Below, in pieces: positions 1 through 9,274 of a stretch of DNA of 23,667 nucleotides. The translations under genes and the position numbers were made by a program. The stretch comes from Basidiobolus meristosporus CBS 931.73 (Eukaryota > Basidiobolomycota > Basidiobolomycetes > Basidiobolales > Basidiobolaceae), in the NCBI GenBank assembly GCA_002104905.1, contig MCFE01000961.1, forward strand, positions 1 through 23,667. The letters run 5' to 3'. The notes under the pieces were generated by a model. It saw only the letters and a list, made by a program, of their open reading frames with translations. It did no database searches and was not told where the DNA came from. How positions within the stretch are numbered: position 1 is the stretch's first letter; each line of letters begins with the position of its first letter.

Positions 1-1
1 C

Positions 2-727
2 GTAATAGATGCAAAGAGCTCAAATATGGACCAAAACTCTCCCTATCAATCAATGGTTGATAGCCTAATGTAGTTGATGGCATCTACATATCTAGATAAG
101 GCAGTGGCAGTTGGAATACTCAGCTAATTCATGCAGAATTATGGATCAGATCAAATTGCAGCAGTTAAGTGGATTTTCAGAATCCTACAAGTTACCATGA
201 ATATGGTACTGGAATACTCTGGATCAGCTAATAGGCAAAAATTCGATGGTTATAGTGATTCAGATTGGGGTAGGGACCTGATTGACAGATGCTCTACCAC
301 AGGCTATGTATTTCTTTATGCTGGTGCAGCTATTATTTGGAATTGCAAAAAGCAACCAACTGTAGCCCTATCTACAACTGAAGCCAAATATATGGCTGCA
401 TGTCAAGCAACTAAGGAGACTATATGGCTACAAAAATTATTCAAAGACTCAGGTTTTAATTCAGATGAACCAACATGTATTTACAAGGATAATCAAAGCG
501 GTATTTCATTAGCTATAAATCCTACTAATCATGCCAGAATTAAGCACATTGATATACAGCATCACTTTGTGAGTGAATCTGCTGAAAATAACTTAGTGGA
601 GTTAGTGTACTGCCCAACTCACAAAATAGTGGCAGATATATTGACAAATCCACTAGCTAGGCCACAGTTTGACAATCTCAGGGAGGAATTAGGATTAAGA
701 AATTATTTAGCTGAGGGGGAGTGTTGA
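2..727 (+). pseudogene. Ty1/copia pol 3' end (end of RT and RNase H), broken
   Basis: This is the C-terminal part of a copia polyprotein; RNase H would degrade the RNA strand of the RNA/cDNA hybrid in the virus-like particle. From base 2 one frame runs through a PYQSMVDSLM segment typical of the copia RT/RNase H linker, then meets in-frame stops at 71-73 (TAG, where Tyr is usual) and 125-127 (TAA, where Gln is usual). From the ATG at 131 it stays open for 198 codons. RNase H motifs appear in order: YSDSDWGRD, STTGYVF, ALSTTEAKYMA, KDNQSGISLA, KHIDIQHHF and DILTNPLARPQF, ending in a TGA at 725-727. The stop overlaps the start of an LTR, as expected for the 3' end of a copia element. The window edge cuts off the rest of pol. 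Family assignment is firm. The ATG at 131 is only the first Met after the second stop, not a natural start. Confidence 0.9.
713..721 (+). other. Polypurine tract of the left copia element
   Basis: GAGGGGGAG lies immediately before the LTR start TGTTGAAAT and overlaps the end of the pol frame. A purine run at this place is where plus-strand DNA synthesis is primed in LTR retrotransposons. The same sequence precedes the inverted copia LTR at 9641. Confidence 0.8.
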
Positions 728-1104
728 AATATTGGACTATTTGGTATCACTCTGCAGCTAAAAATTTAATTAACAATTGTAAACTAGCCTTGGTCACTGT
801 GAGACTGATTTACAGCTCTAACTTTGCCACTTTCTTCAGATCTATGATCTTAGGATTATTCCCCTATAGTTGGGATCAAATTAGCACTAATACTAACTAT
901 TATGTACTAGCCCTGAAACTGTTACAGAATGCTCCTGAATACTGAGAAACCCTCCTTACTTAGTGTTACAGCTGTATTACTTCTGCAAAGGTATAAATAC
1001 TGAGCTTCTTTATCAATAAACAACAGTTCAACTATTACCACTATTTCTTGATATGTTCCTTATATCCAAATCACTTCTTATATTGTGGCACTATCAAGAT
1101 CACA
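722..1104 (+). repeat. Copia LTR, copy 1 (end approximate)
   Basis: The LTR begins TGTTGAAATATTGG directly after the polypurine tract. It contains a TATA box (GTATAAATAC, 991-1000) and an AATAAA at 1015-1020. Two other stretches align along most of its length: 8916-9245 on the plus strand and 9275-9641 on the minus strand, which confirms a repeat family. The 3' border is uncertain. A CAACA that would pair with the TGTTG start occurs at 1021-1025, but similarity to the copy at 8916 continues past it, and a primer-binding-site-like sequence follows at 1106, so an end near 1104 is preferred. The short reading frame at 721-945 is inside the LTR and is not considered a gene. Confidence 0.75.
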
Positions 1105-1105
1105 A

Positions 1106-1118
1106 TTGGTTCAGAAGC
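1106..1118 (+). other. Possible primer-binding site after copia LTR copy 1
   Basis: TTGGTTCAGAAGC resembles TTGGTATCAGAGC, complementary to the 3' end of initiator-Met tRNA and used by many copia elements just inside the 5' LTR. If real, LTR copy 1 also served as the 5' LTR of a second element to its right. The match is imperfect and the downstream sequence is not clearly gag, so this stays tentative. Confidence 0.25.
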
Positions 1119-1431
1119 ATCAAATAAGCATATGTCAGACCAACTGGCCTTGAATGCAGCAATCAACTTAGAACTCACTTAATCTTCTCCATTCTCAACA
1201 GATGACTGGATCTTGCATATTACAGCAATGAACTTCAGCCAATAAAAAGAAGACAAAGACTATGAAGGAGTCCTATATGCATTCATATATAGGAACTGTA
1301 AATTTGAACCTACAGTTGTAGAAAAGATGGCTACTCTGTAGTAACCCAGCACTTAGCTGGAGCACCCACTGCATTCAGATCCAAAATGATAACAAGACTT
1401 ATGCACTAATGCCTACCAGACCTGAATCATC
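1119..1431 (+). other. Unassigned spacer with a short decayed reading frame
   Basis: No recognised gene is present. A frame starting at the ATG at 1132 reads protein-like text (MSDQLALNAAINLELT, stop, then a segment containing STDDWILHITAMNFSQ) with several stops before 1340. It sits where gag would be if 1106-1118 is a primer-binding site. It has no zinc knuckle or other motif that would identify it. Confidence 0.3.
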
Positions 1432-1462
1432 TGTTGACATATTGGACTATTTGGTAACACCT
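1432..1462 (+). repeat. Fragment of a copia LTR start
   Basis: TGTTGACATATTGGACTA and the bases after it repeat the first ~30 bp of the LTR at 722 with few changes; similarity then stops. It is either a truncated LTR or the start of a diverged relative. Confidence 0.5.
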
Positions 1463-1566
1463 CTTTAATTTTCATATCATCTTGGTTAATTACAATGTCT
1501 AAGTCACAAGTGAACTCAAGAAGACGCAGCTTGTAGAGTACTTAGAAAAGGTACACAATGTTTCTC

Positions 1567-2680
1567 AAGGTAGCTATACAAGTGGATTCCTCTACACAAG
1601 TTCCCCAGATAGATGTTCCTTGGAATGGTTTCCCATCATTGCAGATTTTGTGGGCACTTTGCTAAACTGCATTGCTTCAGAAGACTTGGCTTCAGAAAAA
1701 AGTTGACATTAGCACAGATGTTGTAGATTAAACCATTGGTAGAGACATAGGCCAAGATTAAGATGAAATGAATACTCAGTGGCAATAGAATACTAGAAGC
1801 TCAACGCAACAGAAATAAACTACCTTGTGAATGAGAAGGAGATAGTTGCCAAGGAGTTAAGTGTACTGTGCAGACTGATTTTACCTCACTCAGGTACCTA
1901 TTCACTAAAAATATATTGTCCTGAAGAATGCATTCAGTAACCTGACTTCAAATTTTTTACTGCTTGAGGAAGCACAACATGGTTGCCAATGCATTATCAT
2001 AACTAGAACTAGTTGCACAACTCAACTTGGGACACAAGCCAGATTGGCCTAGCTCATTATCAATGTACTATTAATGAGTTATGTCAGACATTAACAACAT
2101 ATTCCAGGATGAAGCTAGCAAATTTGTTTTACAGTGTGAAGTACTCTGGAAGCATACCTAAAAATGCTGCAGATCCAGCACCTGAATATTTTGACACATC
2201 ACCTCAGCAACAATTGAGTTAATGTACATTTAATGGTCTGCCTAGTGAAATGCCAACCATGTATGCTGATGGGACTGACAGTCAATGGGATGAGTGCATA
2301 AACCAAGCTATGTTTGCCTGCTGAGTGTGAATGCACAACAATATCCACAGTTGCCATTTATTTGCGTATGGATCTGAGCCAAGGATAGCAGGACATCTCA
2401 TATAACAAAAGCCTACAGACACATTGGAGCATGAACCCAGTCAACCAAATAGTAACTAACAGCAGGAACAAAGATTTCAAGAGGCATAGGTCAGAGTGCC
2501 TGAAAGTGCAGAAAAAATGAAGCAGAGATCTGCTAGTACTGTATCATCATAAGCATTGACAGTGGCAAGCTTTGTGTTACCAAGAATCAGCACTTGAAAG
2601 AAGCTTGAGCCTTAATAGATGGCACCATTTAAGCTCATCAGAGAATGTTCATTTGCAACTCACTAACTGGTAGAGAAATA
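1567..2680 (+). pseudogene. Decayed Ty3/gypsy pol (RT end, RNase H, integrase end)
   Basis: Several frames must be joined to follow this remnant, so it cannot make protein. In order: KVAIQVDSSTQVPQIDV (1567 on) and FLGMVSHHCRFCGHFAKL (from 1616) correspond to the RT connection region. From 1702 a frame reads VDISTDVVD, stop, TIGRDIGQD, the gypsy RNase H start (normally TDAS...GAVL.Q). KLNATEINYLVNEKE (about 1798-1842) is the highly typical RNase H core. TDFTSLRYLFTK and NMVANALS (to 1999) match the usual TDH.SLRYLFTQ and NVVADALSR. DSQWDECINQAMFAC (about 2277-2321) and AYGSEPRIAG belong to the integrase C-terminal half. VRVPESAEKMKQRSAS (about 2489 on) and APFKLIRECSF (about 2619-2651) correspond to the GPY/F region. 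The integrase zinc finger and catalytic core are missing between RNase H and 2255. It differs clearly from the gypsy element at the right end. Confidence 0.72.
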
Positions 2681-2689
2681 AGGGAGTAT

Positions 2690-4742
2690 CTAAAAGGATT
2701 TTGTTCATAAAGATGCACTTAGGCTTGGAAGACTCACCAACAATGCTGAACCATCACAATTCTGGTATTGTAAGAAAAGAGATTCAGGAGAGCCCTTTGG
2801 CCTTTGTAAGGGGAATTTTAAGATCTGCCACATCAATGCTTAAGTTAAATCAGCTCTTAGTCAAATCAAGTATCCGTATACCTGGTCTAATAGCTTATCA
2901 GTAAAATCTATCAATTTAGTAGTATCAGTTGGTATATAAATTGGCATATTCTTATCAGACAGATATAGGTGTTAATTGGGTGATGATAATGCAACTAAGT
3001 TGAATAATCAGCTTAAAATGAGCATCACATAAAATATGCACCTGAAAGTATAATTAGTCAGCACCAGACCTGTCAGAATATATATAAGGAGTAGCTGGAA
3101 CCTCAACAACAAGCAGCCTGCATTATGGTGAATATGCTACTAGCTAAGCTCCATATTCCTTGACAACCCTGATGATAAGACTTTCAACATCTGCACTTGA
3201 CATTTAACCTTGCCTCATACTTCACAATAACTCCATCAATGTAAATAGCTCAACAGGCTCCATTACCCAAATGTTGCTTTGCTCAAGCCATTGATAGGGG
3301 CTCTGTGGCTTAAAGTTGCAACTGGCTTGCAGGCTCAAATATCTCTTGGTTTGTAGTTGCTTGGCAAGTTCTGGTACCTCATCTACCAGTCTTTGCAAAT
3401 ACTCCTTGCATTGCCAAAGAGCTTTTGCTGTGCACTGCAGTTGAAGACATACTGCAACATCTTAATATGTTTATGTTAAGATCATCTTGTACAATTAAGT
3501 TACCCTGGCTTTTAGTCAGGTCATTTCATTTTGATGTTTATCCTATCAGTACATTAGTGTCTTGTCTAAAATCTGCTGTACTGTTCAGCTGATGAATTGG
3601 TAGATCACTTCCAGACGGAAATAGATGAATTGAGCAAGATCTTTTTTGGTGAGGATGATGATGGAAAATGGGTATTCAGATGCAGTCTATATTAGCATAT
3701 ACAACAAATGAGCACTTAATCTTGCAAAACATTGATAAGTAGCTGCAAGAATTGCAAAAGATATCAATTCAAGCTTGATAAGCAAGATATTAGCTATACT
3801 CCCTATTCCTCTACTACTCTTATATCAACCCTTGTGATGTTGGAAGCAGCAATCACCATAAACCACACTCCTGAGGAAATAAGAAGCCTCCTATAGGATG
3901 TTGAATAATTCAGAGTACCAGAAGGCTATTGAGCAAATATGAGCATAGCAGCAACAATTACTCCAGATCCTCAGCCAGTGCCAGCTTGGGACAACAACCA
4001 TGGTCAGTACTAGCAAAGCCCAGTCAAAAGCAAGTTTGTCTATAGGTCAACCTCTGCATGGCTGGTCAATGAATGAGTGAGTTAAATAAAGCTGGCTGCT
4101 TTTCCAAAGTGTCCAAATACCTAGAGCCTCCTATTGATCAAACTGCCAATCAATAAGTCATCTGCTTTGCCAGTGGATAGTTGATTGTGTCTTTTATATC
4201 CAAAACACATGAACTTTAATCTTTGAACAAGTGGTTGTAAAGAGCACACAAGTAATCAGGCAAATGCAAAATGGTATCAGTAGGGGTAATAATGCTATAT
4301 ATTTGATACACTTTTGGATGGCATTTTTCATAGGGGTTTTGTCTCAGTTCTGAGGCTACATACAATACTTACAGCTAGTATGTAAAGACAAAGTATATAT
4401 TACTGAAACAATTTTTTGCTGTTTATGCCATGACAGCATATGCTATCTTAAAATAGCTTGAAGCAATTGCATTATTGCTTACTTAACTCTCAAGCAAAGG
4501 CTTAGCTGGAGCATTTGGCATGGATTCACTTTGCAAGCCAGAACTAAGAAGGCTAGCATAAAATTATTAACATTTCAGCTGAAGCCCAAGTTTCTCCCAA
4601 TTTACAATACCCAATATTCCAGGTACCATTGCTGAGGGTGGCAAGCAGGTATGTTGCTGACAATAAAAAAATGCAAACTAGTGCTCATGCCAGCTTCATT
4701 GGTCAATAGCTCACAATACCGCCAAAAATGCAGCCAAAGTAC
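2690..4742. other. Unassigned region, no convincing gene
   Basis: Stop codons are frequent in all frames. A 67-codon frame at 2701-2904 (+) follows the gypsy integrase end and is not recognised. Protein-like scraps on the plus strand occur around 3594-3690 and 3844-4080 (for example an NHTPEEIRSLL stretch) but match no family known to me. One part, 3376-3463, recurs at 13968-14056. The minus strand may hold the far end of the copia element at 4860-7018, but no RT or RNase H motif could be read. Confidence 0.4.
3376..3463. repeat. Dispersed repeat, copy 1 (second copy at 13968-14056)
   Basis: This stretch aligns with 13968-14056: shared runs include CCAGTCTTTGCAA and ACTGCAAC. On the minus strand both read as similar peptides (LQYVF...YLQRLVDEV against LQYFF...YLLQRLADKV). 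On the plus strand both carry a TA[VL]E[DE][IV]LQ.L string. The parent element is not known. An exact 18-base run at 3359-3376, which ends at this copy, also occurs at 4825-4842. Confidence 0.55.
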
Positions 4743-4859
4743 TCAGAAACAAACCAGCAAGACAATAATAACAACCACCACAACGTAACTAACTGGCTCT
4801 TGTGGACCTGAACCTAATTGAGCAGCTTGGCAAGTTCTGGTATTCACACAAGGAGCTAC

Positions 4860-5419
4860 ATACATCAGCTTTGTGCCAGTTACTTTTGCAGTAGATTGGT
4901 GCAGATGGTGTTGTTTTTGACTGATGCGCTGGCTTACAGTTATTAGTAAGGACTTCAACAATGGACACTTGCACAGTCAAGAAGTAGCTACATGAATCTG
5001 TCTTCCTTCTCTTCAGATTCACTTTTACTGTTTGCAAATGCTAATTATCTTTTTTCAGATAGCTTGCACACACTATTTTGATAAGTCCTGGGTTTACTGT
5101 GCTCAGAAACTACGTAACTCAATTGACATATTATCCAGCACATTAGTTATGCAAAGCAAAAACCTGCTCCCAATTTGCTGTCTAATGAGACTTTGTCCTG
5201 CAAGATGTACTTTTTGTCTGGCAAGTTTCCCATATTTGCAGGCTTCACAGTGCTCAAAACTAGCAGGGGGATCACTTTTACTTTGGAAATTAGCTGATCT
5301 TTGATCTTTTTGCGCAAGTAATCAAAATTGATGTGCCTAAATCTCCTATGACAAAGCATTGGTGTTTCTTCACTTAAGTTACTTATATTGGCATCCAGAT
5401 ATGACGGAATATAAGTCAA
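4860..5419 (-). pseudogene. Copia integrase (zinc finger and part of core), frameshifted
   Basis: Integrase would insert the cDNA into the genome. On the minus strand the frame from 5419 carries the pre-integrase His pair (CHRRFRHINFDYL, H-X4-H). The matching Cys pair is in another frame: HCEACKYGKLARQK, with C-X2-C encoded at 5238-5249, followed by AGQSLIRQQ and NVLDNMSIELR, which correspond to the start of the catalytic core. After a further shift, YLKKDN, a stop, and LQTVKVNLKRRKT follow the usual core layout. A weak VEVLTNN at about 4940 may be the DNGGEYTN region, in which case the catalytic Asp is not evident. The fragment fades near 4860. It lies downstream of gag and protease in the same orientation, so it is the continuation of the same element. 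Confidence 0.65.
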
Positions 5420-5761
5420 CTAGTATAGACTCTGATCTCTGATACCCAAAGCAATATGGGCACCCCTTTGATCAGTGACCCTGCATCCAGAATTTTCAAA
5501 GCTGTACAGAGTCCTTCTGCTACAGCCTTGGTTACGGATAGTAAGTTCTTTGCTATTTCTGGTCCATAGAGTACTTCTTTAAAGGCCAGTGTATGGCATC
5601 CTTTACTGCTTCTAATATTTACTTGGATAGTTCCTTCTCCCATTGCATCAAGTGTTCTATTGTCACCCATCAAAACCTTCCTAATTGGAATTTCATGTTA
5701 TTGGGTAAGAGTTTTTTTGGCTTGTAAAGTGTTGAGATGCTCCAGAGTCAAATAACACCTC
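5416..5761 (-). pseudogene. Copia protease, frameshifted
   Basis: This is an aspartic protease that would cut the Gag-Pol polyprotein. The active-site motif FDSGASQHF is readable on the minus strand, with FDSGAS encoded at 5735-5752. A stop and a shift follow. The frame from 5673 then continues with MGDNRTLDAMGEGTIQV and KEVLYGPEIAKNLLS, the usual copia protease C-terminal half leading into the pre-integrase domain. Three successive pieces (gag, active site, C-terminal half) are in three different frames, where copia elements normally have one. The catalytic Asp itself is retained. Confidence 0.75.
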
Positions 5762-5789
5762 TGAGAATCCTTGTTTGTGGTCATATTTG

Positions 5790-6578
5790 CGCAAATATGA
5801 ATAGCCTATCTTGAGTTGCTGCAGCATTTTCATATTCAGGCTTCTTTTGCTGATTATCTCTCTTTTTGACATGCCAATCTGATATGTGTCCTTTCCTTTT
5901 ACAATAGTTGCAAAAAAGGTTACTGTTGCCTTTGTAGGGTCTTGGGTACCTCCTTTGTTGGTTATTACTGCCTATTAAAGCATTTTCTTCTTTCTACTTA
6001 TTGGTGCTTGATTTTCTTAATTCTTCATCCAGGAGCCTTCCAAACATGTAAGCTAAGGTCAAATCTTCAGTTCTGGACTCTAGAGCTGATACAAGGCTCC
6101 AAAATTTTTCTGCGAGGCTATTCCGGATGATAACTACCACATTTTCATCAGTGGTAGGTATTCCCACATATTCCAGCTCATCCACAATTCTGTTAATTAG
6201 ATTTCTGATTTCTTCTGCTGGATGCATCTTCATAGTAAAAAATTCTTGTCTCTGATACATTTTCTTGGCAGCTGAACATGACTGGTAGGTGTCTTCTAAT
6301 GCTTTCCAGGCATTCTGTGTCATTTTTACTCTTGGGCATTGTATGAGCAATTTGTCCTTGACATTAAGGCAAATGCAGTTAAAGGCACTTTGTTCTTTCT
6401 TCTGGTACTTTTGCACTTCCTCTCCCACACTTTTAGGAGTGCATTCTTCTCCCATGACAATATCCCAAAGACCTCTTTCTTGTAGCAGTAAATTCATCTT
6501 CATCTCTCACACTTGGTAGTGAAATCCATCCAACTTTTCAGCTGAGGGAAAAACTCCAGTTATAGCAGTAGTAGACAT
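5790..6578 (-). pseudogene. Copia gag with zinc knuckle, two in-frame stops
   Basis: Gag is the structural protein of the virus-like particle. The start ATG is at 6578, 19 bases after the primer-binding-site-like sequence, and gives MSTTAITGVFPSAEKLDG, a typical copia Gag N-terminus. The frame has a TGA at 6507-6509 where Trp is normal (YQ.WEMKM), then 169 open codons containing LLLQERGLWDIVMGEE, ALEDTYQSCSA and LLDEELRKSS (the UBN2-like gag family). A TAG at 5994-5996 interrupts it; the same frame resumes to a zinc knuckle, CNYCKRKGHISDWH (5871-5912), with the last Cys of C-X2-C-X4-H-X4-C replaced by His. Family assignment is strong. With only two stops over about 260 codons, this is the best-preserved copia gene in the window. 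Confidence 0.85.
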
Positions 6579-6596
6579 TGCAGCAAGTGACAGCTT

Positions 6597-6609
6597 GGGG
6601 CTCATAACC
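6597..6609 (-). other. Primer-binding-site-like sequence
   Basis: Read on the minus strand, GGTTATGAGCCCC begins right after the LTR end ...ACAACA and resembles GGTATCAGAGCC, the complement of initiator-Met tRNA used by copia elements. Its position between LTR and gag fits. The match needs a small gap. Confidence 0.5.
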
Positions 6610-7018
6610 TGTTGTAAGAGTCTTGAAGATATTGGCAGTCATTGGGAGAATGAGTAGATTATATGGTTTTCACTTAATGGTTATTAAATGTAAAAGTAAT
6701 ATTTATACTTTTACATGATCTTGGCATAATAAACATGTAGAATAGGCTTAGGAAGGTCCCAAGAACATGTGTGCAAGGTTTGGCGCTGTTTGATCAACTT
6801 TGAGAATTTTCATGTTCTGGGTACATGGCATTTTGGTGAAAATATTCCAAGTAGATCCCAACAAGGAATTTGGTCAGTATTCTCTAGGATTTGAAGATAA
6901 TGATCTAGATGACTAAGTTGGATGAATATTTAGGTGGAATCACAAATTTTTATAACAAAGACACCTCTTTAAACACTCCTTTATGTCTAAAGACCCCTTT
7001 AGAGACTTCTACACAACA
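6610..7018 (-). repeat. 5' LTR of the copia element, 409 bp
   Basis: On the minus strand this runs from TGTTGT (7018) to ACAACA (6610), perfect 6-bp inverted ends with the standard TG...CA. A TATA-like GTATAAATATT lies about 90 bp from the inner end. It is followed by the primer-binding-site-like sequence and gag, as a 5' LTR should be. No second copy was found, so the outer border rests only on the terminal match. A similar TGTTGTG at 7350 could make the LTR longer. Confidence 0.6.
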
Positions 7019-7544
7019 CCCCTTTGGGTTACAGGGGAGCTCAGAGCTTCCATAATAGGAAATATATTATCAGAGTGGAATGTAACTTCTAAATAAAGAA
7101 AAGCTGCTATCAAAGTTAAGAAGCCCAATAGCCAACAGAAGGTCAGAACACTGCTGTAGAAGTGAGAAGCTCTGCCAATAGTATAATCTGATCCTAAGAT
7201 TGAGGATACTAAAGAAAGTTATATTTTCTATTGATATATCAAACTCCCAATAAACTCTCTCAGTATCTGAATACTGGCAGTGGTTGTGTATTGTTGATTT
7301 GCCTCTACATTGTAGAACAAGCCCCAAACTAATCATAACACAACACAACAGATGACTTGTTTGATTGCATCATCATCACCTAGTTATATCCTACTTAATA
7401 TATGTATCTCTATTTGATAACAATCTGCTGATTCATATGCTGACTTATACTGCTGATTTGATAGATACTACTGGTCTAATGGTAAGCTAACTATAAAGCT
7501 GATTGACTTCACTAAAGACTGTTCTAACTCAAATATTCAAGTGG
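7019..7544. other. Unassigned spacer
   Basis: This is AT-rich sequence between a copia LTR and a gypsy solo LTR. The longest frame (7070-7348, minus, 92 codons) shows no recognisable motif. Nothing else is supported. Confidence 0.4.
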
Positions 7545-8610
7545 TGTGGTGGTGTATAAGTCCAAGGGAGAGATATGTCCAACACTTCTAAAGTGTTTTG
7601 TGTATGAGGTGTTCACTGTGTGCAAAAGCCTCTGGTAAAATCTTGCTGGGCATACTTAGGTTTTGGCTCTACTATGAGGCAAAGGAGAATAAAGCTACAA
7701 CCTTGTCATTGTAAAGCTATTGTCTTACAATTCCCAACTTAGTTTGCATCTTAACAAAAGCATGTGCTGAGTTCAACATCCTTTGAGGTGACTATGTACT
7801 AAAGCTCTCAAAGTCAAAACAACTGTAAACTCCATCAGTAGGGACTTGATGAGAATGCAAATGTGGTCAATAATTATGAAGAGAGAAAAGTATCTTTGCC
7901 TGCACAACATCAAACTTGGGAAAAAATTAAATATAAAAAAGATACTGACTCTGAGTATTCCTTGCAAGTAGAACCTCCAAGGTTTGTTGGCTGTCAGCGC
8001 AGTTTCCTTGGAGTATCATGTGGTCTGGGATTGGAAATTCAGGAAGCAGCAGGTAGCAGTGATCACACTCAACAACATGTTGGTATATTGATAAAGGGAT
8101 GATGATTTATTGTTGAGGGATTGACTCTCTTATATACTTCTCTCACTGGCTAAATGATTACTATTCATGGTGTACTGCAAGATTCTGGAGATCAATAGAA
8201 TTCTATATGACTTCAAAAGGAGCTAAATTTATTCTAAGTAGATGCCCATTGGCACTAAGAGGCACTGCACATCCAACCAATCAGGGATCAGTATCTAGAA
8301 ATCTGTGTAACATAGGGACACCATATATGTAATGAAAATGCTAGAGATAGTGCACAGCTTGATCATGTGTCATAGATCAATGCATGGATACTTGCATAAT
8401 ATTGAAGCACTTAAACCAAGCAATCTTACATAAAGTGAGGGATAACTATGCAATAAATAAGCAGGTACCATAGGTAAGCAGCTTATGGGATAGTACTGAT
8501 CACAAAAGACAAATGGGAAAAAACTCATATAAGATTAGTAGAGAAATAGGAAAGTAAAAATTACGCAGATGGGCATATCTGTCAATGGGTGTCACAATGA
8601 CCCTACTACA
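7545..8610 (-). repeat. Gypsy solo LTR, copy 1
   Basis: This aligns end to end with 17766-18837, the 3' LTR of the gypsy element on the right. Plus-strand borders are TGTGGTGG and CTACTACA, that is TG...CA when read on the minus strand. A TATA box (TATATAAG on the minus strand, 8129-8136) is kept. No gypsy coding sequence flanks it, so it is a solo LTR. The flanks (AGTGG and GCTGT) do not form a target-site duplication. The 79-codon frame inside it (7863-8102) has a relative in the other LTR and reflects LTR similarity, not a gene. Confidence 0.88.
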
Positions 8611-8915
8611 GCTGTGTATTATAACACCAGCTTAGGTCTATATGACAGTTGTTGTTGCGTGCAGGTCTTATTTTAGCATGATGAATTATTAAAACCTTCT
8701 AGCAGCACCTTTCAAAGAGTGTAAAACATATCCTTATCTAGGAAAACTGAATTGCTGTACAATTGCAGTAGGTCTAAATTAGGTGTATCTGCCAGTACTG
8801 TGTTACAATTTTACAAGTATTTGGATACAGGAAATTATCAACAAATATTAAAATAGCTGAGCTATGGTTTCCTTTAAAGAAGCTTAACACTTTTACCTCT
8901 GTAGAAGTAAAACAA
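8611..8915. other. Unassigned spacer
   Basis: There are no open frames of note, no purine tract before the LTR at 8916, and no recognisable retrotransposon motif. Confidence 0.4.
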
Positions 8916-9245
8916 TGTTAGAATATTGAACTATTTGGTATTATTCAGCAGCTAAAGGACTACTTATCAGTTCTGAATTAGGCTTAGTTAATGTAGAGCT
9001 AGTTTACAGCCCTAACTTAGCCACTTTCTTTCACATCTGTATTCCTATGATTTCCCCTTAGAGTCAGATCAAATTAGTATATCTAACAAACATTATGTAT
9101 TAACCCGGAAACAGCTACAGAATGCTCCTGAGTGTTAAGAAACTCTCCATACTTAATGTTTTGGTTGTATTAGCTCTACACAGGTACAAATGAATAGCTC
9201 CTTTATGAATATACAAATGGCTCAACTATTGTTGCTATTACATAA
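8916..9245 (+). repeat. Copia LTR, copy 2 (3' border approximate)
   Basis: It begins TGTTAGAATATTGAACTATTT and follows the LTR at 722 closely: shared blocks include TTTACAGC.CTAACTT.GCCACTTTCTT, GATCAAATTAG and ACAGAATGCTCCTGA. No polypurine tract precedes it and no primer-binding site follows, so it is probably a solo or truncated LTR. The TATA box of copy 1 (GTATAAATAC) is changed here to GTACAAATGA. Confidence 0.8.
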
Positions 9246-9274
9246 TAAGTCCTCAATAACTAAGACACTTTGTG

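Noticed and set aside
721-945. 74-codon frame following the copia RNase H
   Set aside because: It is fully within the LTR and is not kept in the two other copies.
3078-3090. ATATATATAAGG as a promoter
   Set aside because: A single AT-rich TATA-like run in AT-rich DNA with no gene or LTR border nearby.
4743-4961. Minus-strand frame ending in a Val/Ile/Leu-rich segment, like a signal anchor
   Set aside because: It overlaps decayed copia integrase in another frame; the hydrophobic run comes from a GTTGTTATT-type low-complexity stretch.
7863-8102. 79-codon frame with a 90-codon relative at 18067-18339, looking like a conserved small gene
   Set aside because: Both lie at the same place within copies of the gypsy LTR; the similarity is explained by LTR homology, and copy 2 does not keep the frame.
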